The notes under the pieces were generated by a model. It was not told the DNA's origin. It saw nothing but the letters and a program-made list of their open reading frames with translations, and searched no databases. Shown here piece after piece: positions 1 to 10,719 of a stretch of DNA of 64,000 bases. This stretch comes from Paraspadella gotoi. Its lineage: Eukaryota; Chaetognatha. Positions within the stretch are counted from its first letter, which is position 1. The number at the start of each line of letters is the position of its first letter. The translations under genes were made by a program, and so were the position numbers. The stretch lies in assembly GCA_051294375.1 (NCBI GenBank), contig JBJCIZ010000239.1, positions 28,405-92,404 of the forward strand. Direction: 5' to 3'.

Positions 1-485
1 TATCGGTCGGTCCATCATATCGGTCGGTCAGTTCGACATATCGGTTGGTCCGTCAGTCAAAACAGTTGATAAGTCTGTACTGTCAGCCATATTGGTCGGA
101 GAATCTTTCGGTCGGTTAATCCTGTTGGTTGGTCATTCTGCCATGTCGGTCAGTCAGTTTGTCACATTGGTCGATCGATCTATCATGTCGGTCGGTCAGT
201 CTATCATATCAGTAGGACAATCTGTATATCATGTTGGTCAGTCAGTCAGTCCATTATATTGATAGGTCAGGCTGTCATTTTGGTAATTCAGGCTGTTGTA
301 TCGGTCGGTCAATCCATCTTGTCAGTCAGTCAATCTTATCAATCGGTCAGTATATCTTGTCGGTCGATCAGTCTATAAAATCGGTCTTACAGTCTGTCAT
401 CTCAGTCGGTCAGTCTATCAGTTCAATCAGTCAGTTTATCTTGTCGGTCAGTCGAACATTTCGGTCAATCAGTCATGTTACATCG
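1..485. repeat. Degenerate tetranucleotide-based tandem repeat (GGTC/AGTC)
   Basis: The stretch consists of irregular repeats built on TCGG and TCAG, often as TCGGTCGGTCAGTC followed by a short spacer such as TATCATAT. The period is loose at about 20-24 bp. Two frames stay open and give Ser/Val/Arg/Gln-rich translations (231-503, 296-490), which follow from the repeat and are not evidence of a gene. The array is cut by the window start. Confidence 0.8.
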
Positions 486-1283
486 GATAAAAATAGAAAA
501 TAAAAAAAATTGCCGTCACCTCCGTCTCGCGTTATACGAGGCAATCAATGTCTTTTGTTTTATGGCATTTCGCCGAAGGTGAAAGTTTATGGCATTTCTC
601 TCTCTTGTTTTTTGCATAATTCGTTGCGGTTTGCAATGTGTATTGACTCCATTGACGCCGTTGCAGAATGTCGTTGCAGAAGTTGCTCCCATATTTCATC
701 GACCCGTTTTTCTTCTCATTCCCTATTTATTTTTTTTTTCTATTCTTTTTTTTTTTTGATACAGAAAAATCGTTTATTTTTAACAACTAACAACATCAAA
801 AATTTATATTACTATTTTCCTTTAGTTAGCTTTTCGTCTATTTCCGTCGGTATTCATTATTCAACATAGAAACGTCATTAATACTTTCCTTAATACTTTC
901 ATTAATACTTTCCTTAATACTTTCATTAAAACTCCCCGATTGAAAATATATTTTTATCGTCCTATTCATCCAAACATTTTCCTGGCATCGCCTCTACCGA
1001 CCAAGCGAATAAAACTTACCTTGGCTCCGTATCCCTCACCCAAGTTCACGCGCGACTCGTTCTCGTCACTCGAAGCCTTTAAACTCTCGTCCCTTTTCCC
1101 GCCATTTTCCCGCGTTAATGGTTTCGCTCGGAGGAGGGACTGTGGGACTGGGGACTGGGGACTGGATACTGGGTCCATAGCGCGAAGCTCCGTCGGAATG
1201 ACTCGTTTGGGTCCGCGTCAGCGACGGTTCGAAGCGGTGTTCGGCATTGTCGCCGTTTCGAACGACGCGGTCGATCCTAAGGT
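486..1283. other. Non-repetitive stretch, no gene recognised
   Basis: AT-rich sequence followed by a moderately GC-rich part (about 1020-1280). A small direct repeat of TTAATACTTTCC/TTAATACTTTCA units lies at about 876-930. The overlapping open frames on both strands between 940 and 1335 (about 90-115 codons) show no recognisable domain and I do not call them. Confidence 0.6.
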
Positions 1284-1430
1284 TTAGGTCCTCCATCACT
1301 CTTACGAGATAATGACATAATGACATAGCTTTCAATCAAGATTCTCTCACAGTCTCGTTTATTCACTCCCAGAGTACCTTGGCTTCCCTATCAATGAAGT
1401 TGTATAATGTTTCAAAGAATGTTTCAATTT
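1284..1430 (-). repeat. R1 dispersed repeat, partial copy
   Basis: This matches, in reverse orientation, the family seen at 10299-10499 and 26157-26335. Shared blocks include CCTCCATCACTCTTAC, TCTCTCACAGTCTCGTTTAT and CACTCCCAGAGTACC. The outer part carrying the TATTGGTTGTACCAATTTC-like end is missing, so the copy is truncated. R1 encodes nothing visible; its class is unknown. Confidence 0.75.
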
Positions 1431-2112
1431 TCTCAAAAGGGAGACAAAATTAGAATTGTTAGTTGAAACCTTGAAAGGGTACCGTGCCTCCAACGATTGA
1501 GTGGCCTCTCGCCTTATCCCTCTACTGGCCTTGGTGAGGATTGCAAAGAAAGCTGGTGTGTTTAAGGGCACAGGGAAAGTTTTGTAGAGTGAGTGTTGCA
1601 GAGAAATCCCAAAAGATTAAAGGAACATGGATGAGGTTTGCAGGGGTGAGAGTCATTGAGTGAGACTCTGTAAGTTACGGCGCCCCAATGGGATAAGACG
1701 AGTCGACTTCCCTCGACTGACAATAGAAACTTTTCCGCCGATGAAAATTCCTACGCAGTCGTAAAATTCGAGATTCAATCAAGATCGGCACCATTGTCGT
1801 CGTCGTCGTCGTCGTCGTTGTCGTGATCTTTCATCATCTCTTTTTTGATTCGCTGTCGTCGTCGTCATTGTCATCGTCATCGTTTTCAATGTTTTCCTTG
1901 TTGTCGTCTTACATGACTTTGTCTTTGATTCATCGTCGTAGTTTTCCTGGTCATTGTCGTCGTCATTGTCGTCATCATCATTGCCGTCATCTTCTCCTCA
2001 TTTCTTTTTTGATTCTTTGTCGTCATCATTGTCGTCATCATCATTGCGTCATCTTCTCTCATTTCTTCTTTGATTCGTTGTCATCGTCATTGGTCGTCAT
2101 CATCATATGCCG

Positions 2113-2265
2113 NNNNNNNNNNNNNNNNNNNNNNNNNNNNNNNNNNNNNNNNNNNNNNNNNNNNNNNNNNNNNNNNNNNNNNNNNNNNNNNNNNNNNNNN
2201 NNNNNNNNNNNNNNNNNNNNNNNNNNNNNNNNNNNNNNNNNNNNNNNNNNNNNNNNNNNNNNNNN
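2113..2265. other. Assembly gap, 153 N
   Basis: A run of N inside the trinucleotide array. The flanks on both sides are the same repeat, so the gap is most simply a collapsed or unresolved repeat. Confidence 0.99.
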
Positions 2266-2400
2266 TCATTTCTTCTTTGATTCGTTGTCATCGTCATTGT
2301 CGTCACAATCATTGCCATCATCTTCTCTCATTTCTTTTTTGATTCTTTGTTGTCGTCATAGTCGTCATCATCATTGTCGTCGTCTTCGTTGTCGTCTCTT

Positions 2401-2522
2401 NNNNNNNNNNNNNNNNNNNNNNNNNNNNNNNNNNNNNNNNNNNNNNNNNNNNNNNNNNNNNNNNNNNNNNNNNNNNNNNNNNNNNNNNNNNNNNNNNNNN
2501 NNNNNNNNNNNNNNNNNNNNNN
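2401..2522. other. Assembly gap, 122 N
   Basis: A run of N inside the same trinucleotide array; the sequence GTCGTCGTCTTCGTTGTCGT occurs on both sides. Confidence 0.99.
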
Positions 2523-2640
2523 GTCGTCGTCTTCGTTGTCGTCTCTTATAATTTCTTCGTTGGTTCGTTGTCGTCGTCTTCGTCGTCATCATTGTAGTCG
2601 TCGTCGTCGTCGTCGTCGTCGTCGTCTTTCCTGCTTCTTT

Positions 2641-3229
2641 GACAGTTCAATGTTCGCCTTTTGTAACAGCTTTTTTCGTTCGTTCGGCGTGAGTCGCGCA
2701 TGCGCCGGTTTAGACAGTGTAGTATTTCTAAAGCGTAGAGTATCGGGGGGCACGTGGTATTTCAGAAGCGCTTTAGCGCCTTCTCCCAATGTCTTCCTTT
2801 TACGGCGGCAACAGAAGGAAAAGGAATAATTGGGAAAATTCAACAGCTACGAAGAGATTCGTCACAGGGGGCGAAGCCCAAATTCAGAGTTCATTTTTTG
2901 TATTTGTAAATTCTAATTATTATTTAGTATATCATATTATATCATTATCATTACATTATAATAGTACTATTGGTATGTTAGCGGCATTAGAATAAATTAT
3001 TACAGGTCTAGACGGCAGATTGGTTTTCGATCTGTTACTCCCTCGCGACGATAACGACGACGCCCGAAGAGGGAAGACGGACGGACGGGCTTCTGCACAG
3101 TCGAGCGATTCCCGGAGAGTCGAGATGCTGATCAGGGTGAAAATGGAATGCTGCGTGGGAGGATGCGGGTGCTGCCAGCAACGTTATGCTTTGACATGCT
3201 GCAGCTGGTATCCATAGTTTCTACGAGAA
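2641..3229. other. Single-copy stretch, no gene recognised
   Basis: This holds a short mildly GC-rich block (about 2680-2830), an AT-rich block (2880-3000) and another mixed block (3005-3225). Several frames of 60-150 codons overlap; none has a recognisable motif. It is a possible place for a small exon, but nothing visible supports one. Confidence 0.5.
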
Positions 3230-3254
3230 NNNNNNNNNNNNNNNNNNNNNNNNN
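3230..3254. other. Assembly gap of exactly 25 N
   Basis: A fixed-length 25-N spacer directly beside an (AG)n tract. The same length recurs at 5509, 34949, 44023 and 50792, which is a sign of a conventional gap marker and not a measured size. Confidence 0.99.
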
Positions 3255-3357
3255 AGAGAGAGAGAGAGAGAGAGAGAGAGCAATTAAGAGAGAGAGAGAA
3301 AGAGAGAGCAAGAAAGAGAGAGAAGGGGATTTGGGAGAGAGAGAGAGAGAGGGTTAA
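3255..3357. repeat. (AG)n microsatellite, interrupted
   Basis: Purine dinucleotide repeat with CAATTA, AGAAAG and GGGGATTTGG interruptions. It gives an Arg/Glu open frame on the plus strand. Confidence 0.95.
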
Positions 3358-3730
3358 AAGGGAAATTTAAAAGATATGAAGAGAGAATAGAAATAGAAAT
3401 AATGTTTTCTTCCTGTTAAAATTTCTGTGAAGTGAAAATCATCATCGAATCTCATCTCTCTCACTTTCTCATCCCAACCACGACTGGGTCACGTGATCCC
3501 TCTCAGATCGATTCACGCGCGATTCGATTTCGTTACGAAAAAGAAAAAAAAAAAATTGGATGGTTATATTTATTGGTTTGTTGTATTTATCTTGATTTTA
3601 AATTTTCCTGGATAAAATAAAACGTTTGGAATGAATTACACGCTACGATTCTTCCTTCTTTTTTAGTGTCAGTCTGTCGCCATTGCCGAGATATCGAGGC
3701 ACATCACGTCACATTGAATGTCAACTACGT

Positions 3731-3732
3731 CG

Positions 3733-3820
<88 letters not shown>
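3731..3820. repeat. (GTC)n microsatellite, about 29 units
   Basis: A nearly pure GTC/TCG/CGT run that includes one ATC interruption near its start. Translations are poly-Val, poly-Arg or poly-Asp depending on frame, which explains the 339-codon frame at 3666-4685. That frame also crosses a gap and is not a gene. Confidence 0.95.
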
Positions 3821-3821
<1 letters not shown>

Positions 3822-3907
3822 CTCAACGAGGTCGACTACGTCATTATCTTCGATTTGACAATTAGCCTCGGCAATCAATATCGACCACCTTGCCAATACA
3901 TGGCTTA

Positions 3908-3948
3908 CTTTCTCTCTCTCTCTCTCTTTCTTGCTCTTTTTCTTTCCT

Positions 3949-4015
<67 letters not shown>

Positions 4016-4022
4016 CTTTCCT
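3908..4022. repeat. (TC)n followed by (TTTC)n microsatellite
   Basis: A short TC run leads into about 20 units of TTTC. A similar but longer (TTTC)n lies at 23450-23575. A triple ATTGCAT-type repeat (GCATATT x3) follows at about 4067-4090. Confidence 0.95.
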
Positions 4023-4178
4023 CTCTTCCCCCCTTCTCTCCCTCATTACAAGCCAAGGAAGCAATTGCATATTGCATATTGCATATTGCACGTAGATTGT
4101 CCCGCACAGCATGTTAGACCGACCTGGTTTCATCACCCGTCATTCGTTCGACCTTTGCGCGTTGGTTCTCTGAGGCCG

Positions 4179-4256
4179 ACGACGAACGACGACGACGACG
4201 ACGACGATGACGACGAACGACGAATGACGACGACGACGACGACGACGACGACGATA
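4179..4256. repeat. (GAC)n/(ACG)n microsatellite, two blocks
   Basis: Two blocks of CGACGACGA separated by a TGACGACGAACGACGAATG interruption. Confidence 0.95.
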
Positions 4257-4377
4257 ATGTATTCTCTTTCCCCTTTTATCTACGAGCCTTGCTTCGCCGG
4301 TTGTCGTGAGGTCAAATCGCTGCTCCGTGCGAACTTGTTTCCCCCATTTCCTTTTCAGCCTCGTGCTAAGCTTTTTA

Positions 4378-4378
<1 letters not shown>

Positions 4379-4408
<30 letters not shown>

Positions 4409-4634
4409 NNNNNNNNNNNNNNNNNNNNNNNNNNNNNNNNNNNNNNNNNNNNNNNNNNNNNNNNNNNNNNNNNNNNNNNNNNNNNNNNNNNNNNNNNNNN
4501 NNNNNNNNNNNNNNNNNNNNNNNNNNNNNNNNNNNNNNNNNNNNNNNNNNNNNNNNNNNNNNNNNNNNNNNNNNNNNNNNNNNNNNNNNNNNNNNNNNNN
4601 NNNNNNNNNNNNNNNNNNNNNNNNNNNNNNNNNN
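4379..4634. repeat. (TC)n microsatellite running into a 226-N gap
   Basis: (TC)n starts at 4381 and runs into N at 4409-4634. The assembly breaks inside or at the edge of the microsatellite. Confidence 0.95.
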
Positions 4635-4960
4635 TTAAAACCATCATTGATCGCCAATGAACTCTTCAAAGCATTATTAACATAATTATCTAACTCGTTA
4701 TATTAAATCACAACCATGAAAAACAAAACTCAAAGTCAAAAAGAATAAATCGACTTTTTTTTTTTCAGCAAAAAACACAAATTTTTTATGTCTCAAGTTT
4801 AAATGTTTAGTCTTGAGTCTTAACTTAAAATATTTAAAATTCCGTCCCTTTTTTTTTTTCGTCCCAAAATCGAAAACCGGAAGTCTGAGGCGAGGAACAC
4901 AAGTTGGCAGCAGCCATGGGCGTGGACCGGAGGGAAAAGAAGGACGCCAGGGCCAAAACA
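4635..4960. other. Single-copy AT-rich stretch, no gene seen
   Basis: Poly-T and poly-A rich sequence with no recognisable gene or repeat. Confidence 0.6.
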
Positions 4961-5413
4961 AGAGAGAGAGAGGGAGAGAGAGAGAGAGAGACAGAGAGAG
5001 AGTAGAGAGAGAGAGAGAGAGGAGGAGAGAGAGAGAGAGAGAGCAGAGAGCACAGAGAGAGAAGAAAGAAAGAATGGAGCAAGAAAGATCTGAGAGAAAA
5101 GGCGTGGCCCTCCGCGGGATACAAAGCATAGAGGAAAGCAAGAGAGAGAAAGGGGAAGTGAGAGAACGAGAGAGAGAATAGAGAGAGAGAGAGCAGAGAC
5201 AGAGAAGAAAGGAGGAGAAGAGAGTAGGGAGGGAAGCGGATATAGAAAAGGATAGAAGTTACAAGAGGAAAGGATATAGAAAAGGAATAATAGAAAAGGA
5301 GGAAAAAAAGAATGAGAGAAAGAGGGAAGGGTTATCTACTCTTTTTTTCTTTCAAGAGAAAGAAAGAAGAACAAGCTAGAAGAGATTAAACGCAGGAGGA
5401 GAAGAAAGAGTGA

Positions 5414-5506
<93 letters not shown>

Positions 5507-5508
5507 CC
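4961..5508. repeat. (AG)n-rich purine tract ending at a 25-N gap
   Basis: Several interrupted (AG)n blocks (4961-5070, 5150-5205, 5415-5508) are joined by GGAAA/GAAGG-rich purine sequence. A fixed 25-N gap follows at 5509-5533. The Ser/Leu and Arg/Glu open frames here are repeat translations. Confidence 0.9.
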
Positions 5509-5533
5509 NNNNNNNNNNNNNNNNNNNNNNNNN
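5509..5533. other. Assembly gap of exactly 25 N
   Basis: Fixed-length gap marker directly after an (AG)n run. Confidence 0.99.
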
Positions 5534-6054
5534 GACCCTCAACGCTTCCAATCTTCATCCAAAGGCGGCGCCCAAGGAGAAAAAATTAAGCCAAAACAAA
5601 CTGGGATTCATGTTAAAGGGGATTTTGGTTTAATCGAGGCTGAGCCTTAATTCGACAGAGAGAGAGATAGAGAGAGAGAGAGAGAGTGAGAGAGAGAGAG
5701 AGAGAGAAATGAATAAATCCAGGTTAGTTCGACTGTGCGGATAAATTCGTTATTGTTCTACTCAACAGCCTGATCAAGCCAAAACACCTTCACCCATAAT
5801 CCTTTCCTACTGTTCAATGCCTGATCAGAAGCCCCGTAATTCTTCTTGCTTAATCTGGCGCCAGGCTTAAAACCAGAAATTCATTTTCCTGCCATACCCA
5901 AGTCCGACTTATTCTCGCGTCTGATTCGGATTAAATAGAGAGCGTATTCGATTGCCAATAATCGAGGGTCTGTGTTGCGATCTGCCTTTTTTAACTCCAT
6001 TCGTGATGTTACAAGGAAAGTATTTTAGGGATATCAAACATTAATGTAGTCGCG
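5534..6054. other. Single-copy stretch with a short (AG)n
   Basis: (AG)n lies at 5657-5707. The rest is unique sequence in which I see no gene. Confidence 0.6.
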
Positions 6055-6241
6055 TAAACTGTAAAAATAAAACTTATTATTTACATACTTTTATTCCTAT
6101 TGAGAAATAATTTAAAAATAAGGTTTAAAATAAGTGCTCTAGATATTTAATTTATTCCTAAAGCTTAGCACTCGTAGTATTAAAAAAGAAACAACAAATG
6201 ATGTTTTGAAACTTTGTATCAAATTCGGTTTTTACAGTTTA
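6055..6241. mobile_element. Possible short inverted-repeat element (MITE-like)
   Basis: The 13-bp end TAAACTGTAAAAA at 6055-6067 is repeated perfectly inverted at 6229-6241. The interior is AT-rich and non-coding. I see no convincing target duplication (flanks CGCG and ACCC). It could be a small non-autonomous DNA transposon, but a chance inverted repeat in AT-rich DNA is not excluded. Confidence 0.35.
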
Positions 6242-6672
6242 ACCCCTTTCGCCATTTTGTTACAAATTCGAGAGGTTTCTGCGCAGGATGATAATACAGA
6301 TTAGAACACAAATAACCAATATCATTAATTTTTTAAATTCGTAATAAAAAGATTTTCAAACTTAATTTCAATTATTTTAAAAAACATAATTTTTAATACC
6401 TTTTTATCCCCTGAAAGCCCTCAAAATATTTATACTAAACTTTATATAAAGTGATAAGAAAATGGAAAACAAATTTTCAAAAATAAATAAAAAAAAAAAA
6501 TTAAATTATTAAAAAATTAGCCTAGGGAACTCCCCCAAGGTCTCTTTTATGAAATCTGACTAGTTTCACGTATGGGTTTCTTTTTGTTCCAAAAGTCGAC
6601 AAAGGGTTACGCCGTGTTCAACATTGTTACCTTATGAGTTACGGTTTTTACCTTCTCGTGTAAATCGTTAAT

Positions 6673-6710
<38 letters not shown>

Positions 6711-6829
6711 TCGTCTCGCCCACAGACGCCGTCGCTCCTAATTTGCTTTTTCGCGTTTTGATCACCTGAAATTTCATCAACATAATTTCGGAAGCCGTCA
6801 CGAGATGGAAAAAGGGGGGGGACAGACTG
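6242..6829. other. AT-rich stretch with one (GTC)n block
   Basis: AT-rich unique sequence. A (GTC)n run of about 13 units lies at 6673-6711 and gives poly-Asp and poly-Arg minus-strand frames. No gene recognised. Confidence 0.7.
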
Positions 6830-6837
6830 GTGGATGT
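6830..6837. repeat. Left target-site duplication, GTGGATGT
   Basis: Identical to 7814-7821. Joining the flanks gives a plausible empty site, GACAGACTG-GTGGATGT-GGAGCGAG. Confidence 0.85.
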
Positions 6838-7813
6838 TAGGGCGTTGAAAAATAACGAAATATAACAAATCAATAAGGTACATAGCTATTTTAGTGTAAA
6901 TAAAGTCTGTAGAATTCGATGATGATAACCATTTTTTTGTATAGTCTCACTTTCTTTGTCGGAAATGGCGATTTTTTGCAGATATAAGGTGCTATTAAAA
7001 TGGAGCAAACATTGTAGAGTATAAGAAACTCAAATTATTAAGATTTTATAAAAACCATTATTAACTTACATAATATGAAAATAAAGACCCATATAAATAT
7101 TTTGGTAAGTTTATTTACAAATTTTATATTTATTAATAGTTTGTAAGCTATATTTATTAATAATAATAAAAAAAAATAAGCTAAAGTGAAAAATAAAAAT
7201 TTTTAAATTTTTAAAACAAGATTGAATTCCTTACAAAAAGTTGATATAAGAAAATATAATCCATTTTAAAAAATTCTTTCATTAAGTAGGTTAAAAAATA
7301 TTAACAAATTATTTTTGTTTTAATTTTTCAATTTTGGGCTTAAAATTATAGTTTTTTGAATTTGGACCAACTTAATGACATAATTTTGATATAAAAATTA
7401 TATTTTCTTATATCAACTTTTTGCAAAGAATGCAAATCCATGAAAAAAATTTTGAAATTATTATTTTTTTAACTTTAGCCAATTTTTACTCATAATTATT
7501 AATAAATATAGTTAACTAACTTTTTTAATAAAACATAAAATTTAGATATAAACTTACCAAAATATTTTTATTAATCTTTATTTTATATTTCAAAAGCTCA
7601 TATAAATTTTATAAAATTTTTAATAATTTGATTTATCATAACTTATAATGGTTTTAATAATTTTATATACATTAAAAACCCTTATTTTCGACAAGAAAGA
7701 TAAAATTATACAAAAAAATGGTCATCACCATCGAATTCTACAGACATACATTACACTAAAATAGCTATGTACCTCACTTGATTTGTTTATATTTTTTTAT
7801 TTTCAACGCTCTA
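6838..7813. mobile_element. Palindromic (foldback) DNA transposon, hAT-like, non-autonomous
   Basis: The element starts TAGGGCGTTGAAAA and ends with the near-perfect inverse TTTTCAACGCTCTA. It is flanked by the direct duplication GTGGATGT at 6830-6837 and 7814-7821. The inverted similarity is not limited to the ends: GGTACATAGCTATTTTAGTG and GTCTGTAGAATTCGATG (left arm, about 6880-6923) recur inverted at about 7725-7775. Further in, AAATATTTTGGTAAGTTTAT (about 7098) and AAGTTGATATAAGAAAATAT (about 7238) recur inverted at about 7548 and 7400. The two arms therefore reach almost to the centre near 7325. No open frame of note exists, so it would need a transposase from elsewhere. An 8-bp duplication with TAGGG-type ends is characteristic of hAT elements; assignment to hAT is inferred. 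Confidence 0.85.
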
Positions 7814-7821
7814 GTGGATGT
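7814..7821. repeat. Right target-site duplication, GTGGATGT
   Basis: Direct repeat of 6830-6837, immediately after the element end TCTA. Confidence 0.85.
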
Positions 7822-8041
7822 GGAGCGAGTCCGGGGGGGGAGGGGGTTTGGGGTGGAGCAGGAGCGGTGGGGGGTAGCATGGGGAGCAATGGGAGATTCG
7901 AGGAAAGAGTTGGATGGAGCGAAGGGGGAGGAACAGGAGCGACGTTGTGGAGTAGACAGCGATGAAACTAGAAGGTCATTCAGGGAGGGATCGCGTACGC
8001 ATTGAGTCTGGGGTGCAGTTGAAGTCGGGCATCGAGTTCAC

Positions 8042-8300
8042 CCCGTCTCTAAGCGTGACACCTTCAGTCATGACTCATTGAGAACTACCATGAGCCCATG
8101 ACCATTAGGTTCCGGGATCGATCCCCAATGATGCATACCCCCGTGGGAGGCGTGAGGACGGCCGTAAAGTGCCTTGGGGGCGTGGAAAACCCCCAAGACT
8201 TGTTTCGAGCCCAAGACCCGTTTCATTGGCCGCTAGAGGGGGGTTTTAAAAATTAGTTGCGGATAGCGCTCTTCAGTTCGCTTAGCGCCTTATCCACACA
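8042..8300 (-). mobile_element. R3 SINE-like dispersed repeat
   Basis: This matches in inverse orientation the sequence at 34555-34755 and, with noise, 50610-50785. Shared blocks are GGATAAGGCGCTAAGC, GGTTTTCCACGCCCCC, AAGGC..TTTACG and CCGTCCTCACGC. Read on the minus strand, GTGGATAAGGCGCT resembles a tRNA A box and GGGCTCGAAACAAG loosely resembles a B box. A tRNA-derived SINE is thus possible but unproven. No coding capacity is visible. Confidence 0.55.
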
Positions 8301-8620
8301 ATAATAGAGTCCTGTGTAAAAAGGATACATAACTAGTGAAGAAGACTGCGACCGAAGCGAGTATGAATGGAGAATTAAGGAAAGATTCTCCGTGGTGAGA
8401 ACGATTCATGATTGTTAGTCGAGAATTGTTAAAAATGAGGTGTGGGGCTTAAAAAGAGCCTGAACGTCACAGTGAGGAAAGAGTAAAGAGTAAAGAGTGC
8501 GAGGTTCGGGTTGCACGTCGCGTGCTCCGGGGTGAAGGCTCAAAATCTAAAAAAAAAAGGACTGTAATTCAAATGTGTTGCGCCGCAGTGACTTTCTTAT
8601 CACGTGTATTTCTCGTAACA

Positions 8621-8690
8621 TGATCTGACATGACGTGACATCGCATGACGTGACCTGACATAACATGACGTGACGTGAGATGACTACGTC
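8621..8690. repeat. Short tandem repeat of TGACATGACG-like decamers
   Basis: About seven degenerate units of TGACRTGACV. Small array with no other features. Confidence 0.7.
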
Positions 8691-8770
8691 ACTACAATAA
8701 CTTTCTTAGCCCGTATATTTATTACATACACTGCATCAAAATTCCGTCTTTTATCTCTTTTTAGTTTTAG

Positions 8771-8965
8771 GATTTCCTGAAGGCGGAGCTAGCAGATTTG
8801 AGGTTTTTTTTTCTATATTAACAAAAGAAGAACAACCAACTATAGGCAAATTCTATGTATTTTAATGTAAGAAGGACAGACCGACGGACAGACATACCGA
8901 CCGACGGACCGACCGACAGACCGACCGAAAAGTTATTTATAGAGTTGCTCAGCCATTTTTCGCGG
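8771..8965 (+). repeat. R2 dispersed repeat with (GACC/GACA)n tail
   Basis: It pairs with 19405-19595. Both have AGCGG..CTAGCAG, GATTTGAGGTTTTTTTT, a short AT-rich linker, and then a run of GACAGACCGACGGACAGACA-type tetranucleotides ending in AAAAGT.ATTTATAGA. The simple-repeat tail and dispersed occurrence resemble a SINE or MITE carrying a microsatellite, but I cannot assign a class. Confidence 0.7.
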
Positions 8966-9113
8966 CGCAACTAAAAAAAAGGTTGACTTTCCCAAAAATT
9001 TACTTCCCCTTATTTTTTTTTTAATCCAATTCGCGTCGACGTCGCTTAACGAGATGTGAGCAAATGTCAAGCACTCACTCTCCCTCTCTCTGGAGCTGAG
9101 GAGAATGTCAGAG

Positions 9114-9116
<3 letters not shown>

Positions 9117-9165
<49 letters not shown>
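9117..9165. repeat. (TC)n microsatellite
   Basis: Nearly pure CT run within otherwise unique sequence. Confidence 0.95.
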
Positions 9166-9168
<3 letters not shown>

Positions 9169-9256
9169 CTCCATCGCGTAAATAGTCATTGCGCTTTTGG
9201 ATGCGAACGTGAGGTGAATTGGATTTGAACGATATCCGACGGTGAGAGGGTCGGTC

Positions 9257-9269
9257 ATGATGGTGATGG

Positions 9270-9300
<31 letters not shown>

Positions 9301-9394
9301 GATGATGATGATGCGATGATGGCGTGATGACGATTAAGATGTGATTACGATGTCATGGCAATGAAAATGATGATGATGATGATGATGATGATGA
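9257..9394. repeat. (GAT)n/(ATG)n microsatellite
   Basis: Interrupted ATG triplets with GTG and GCG variants. The plus frame starting at 9355 reads poly-Met and is not a gene. Confidence 0.9.
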
Positions 9395-9673
9395 TCACCA
9401 CCTTTAATCTATTTTTTCTCTGTTCGACCAAATCTCAGTTTGATCTCGAAGTTTTTATTTTTAGCCGAGTTTTATGGGCTAAAAAAAGACTACACTACTT
9501 TGTCATCATTTTTTCTAAACGACGAAAGATATTTTTTGGCTTAAAATAGTCACTGACAGCAAGAAAGAATTCGTTATGGATTGAAAATAGAAAACCCCCA
9601 AAAAATTAGCGAAATGGAACTAAAAACAAAAATGGCCTCTGGGAGACAACCTTACCATTTTTCGCTTCTTGTT

Positions 9674-9677
<4 letters not shown>

Positions 9678-9746
<69 letters not shown>

Positions 9747-9881
9747 ATCTTCAAACGCTCACTGTCTGTCTAACTGTCTGCAAAGTATCAGTTTGTCTTT
9801 CATTTTCTCTTTCTCCTCATTCTGCATTTTTCCATTTCACTCTGTCTGTCTGTCGTCTGTCTGTCTGTCTGTCTGTCTGTC

Positions 9882-9956
<75 letters not shown>

Positions 9957-9966
9957 TCTCTCTCCC
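9678..9966. repeat. (TC)n and (TCTG)n compound microsatellite
   Basis: (TC)n at 9678-9746, (CTGT)n at 9840-9886 and a long (TC)n at 9886-9965. The 169-codon frame from 9793 is a Ser/Leu translation of this. Confidence 0.95.
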
Positions 9967-10298
9967 CTCGGAAAAAAAAACCTCCAGCTAGTGTCATTCA
10001 ATTTCGGCAAAGTTGGAAGCAAGGAGACGATTTTTTTTCTTTCTCTCCTCTCGTTCTCTAACGGACGTTTAGCTAATAGCTGCGCCCCAAAATGGTTCTT
10101 CGTTTACAACTCTCTCTTTCTTTCTTTCTTTTTTTCTTTCTCTTTTTCTCTTTCCGCCCAAACGATTCGCGACGTCATCGCGTTGACGTCTCTCTCTTCA
10201 TTCCCGACGACGTCAACTCGTCGAACTCTCAATGAAGCGTCTTTGAGAATCCTGAGTCGTAACCTAACGAAGGAAATTAAAAAAAAAATATCTTTTCA
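9967..10298. other. Single-copy stretch, no gene recognised
   Basis: Mixed sequence with a CT-rich part (10110-10160). No motif or repeat beyond short TTTC runs. Confidence 0.5.
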
Positions 10299-10499
10299 TT
10301 GATAGGGATTCCAGGTACTCTGGGAGTGAATAAATAAGACTGTGAGAGAGTCTTGATTGAAAGCTTGCAGGGACCTGCTATTTCATTATCTTGTAAGTGT
10401 GATGGAGGCCTTAAACCACCAAAGCCTGTCCAAAGTCAGGAGCAAGATAGCTTATGTATTAAATGAATAGAAAATTTTATATTGGTAGTAAAATTTCGA
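10299..10499 (+). repeat. R1 dispersed repeat, nearly complete arm
   Basis: It contains in order GGTACTCTGGGAGTGAATAA, GACTGTGAGAGAGTCTTGAT, AAAGCTTGCAGGGACCTGCT, GATGGAGGCCTTAAACCACC, AAGTCAGGAGCAAGATAGCT and TATATTGGTAGTAAAATTTC. The same order recurs at 26157-26335, 28868-29035, 39060-39240 and 42225-42400. It is non-coding; class unknown. Confidence 0.85.
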
Positions 10500-10719
10500 A
10501 CAAAACCGTCAAACATTTTTCATCATGATTTGGTTCTGCGAGTCAGAAGCAGAAGAAGACGAGAACAACAGCAACATCAACTACATCAACAACAACAACA
10601 TCGACAACATTGATGGCGAAAATGAGAAAAACGTCGATGGGCGAAAGAAAAAAAAATTCGGGGGAAGAATCTTGGCCGCAAAAACCTTGACCTTTTCCCT
10701 CTGCGCTCAAACCCTCAAT
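10500..10719. other. Short open frame in AAC-rich sequence
   Basis: A 74-codon plus frame (10525-10749) is Asn/Asp-rich from an (AAC)n-like run and reads into the neighbouring minisatellite. I judge it non-coding. Confidence 0.4.

Larger units (their letters stand above)
1795..2640. repeat. Compound (GTC/ATC) triplet array with a ~61-bp higher-order unit
   Basis: Long runs of GTCGTC/ATCGTC are interrupted by TTTCTTTTTTGATTC or TTTCTTCTTTGATTC blocks that recur every 61-62 bp (for example 2001 and 2062; 2269 and 2331). Two unsized or estimated gaps (2113-2265 and 2401-2522) sit inside the array. A pure (GTC)n run ends it at about 2596-2626. All open frames across it are low-complexity. Confidence 0.85.

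Noticed and set aside
3666-4685. 339-codon plus frame
   Set aside because: Poly-Val, (FLSF)n and poly-Asp from microsatellites, and it runs through a 226-N gap.
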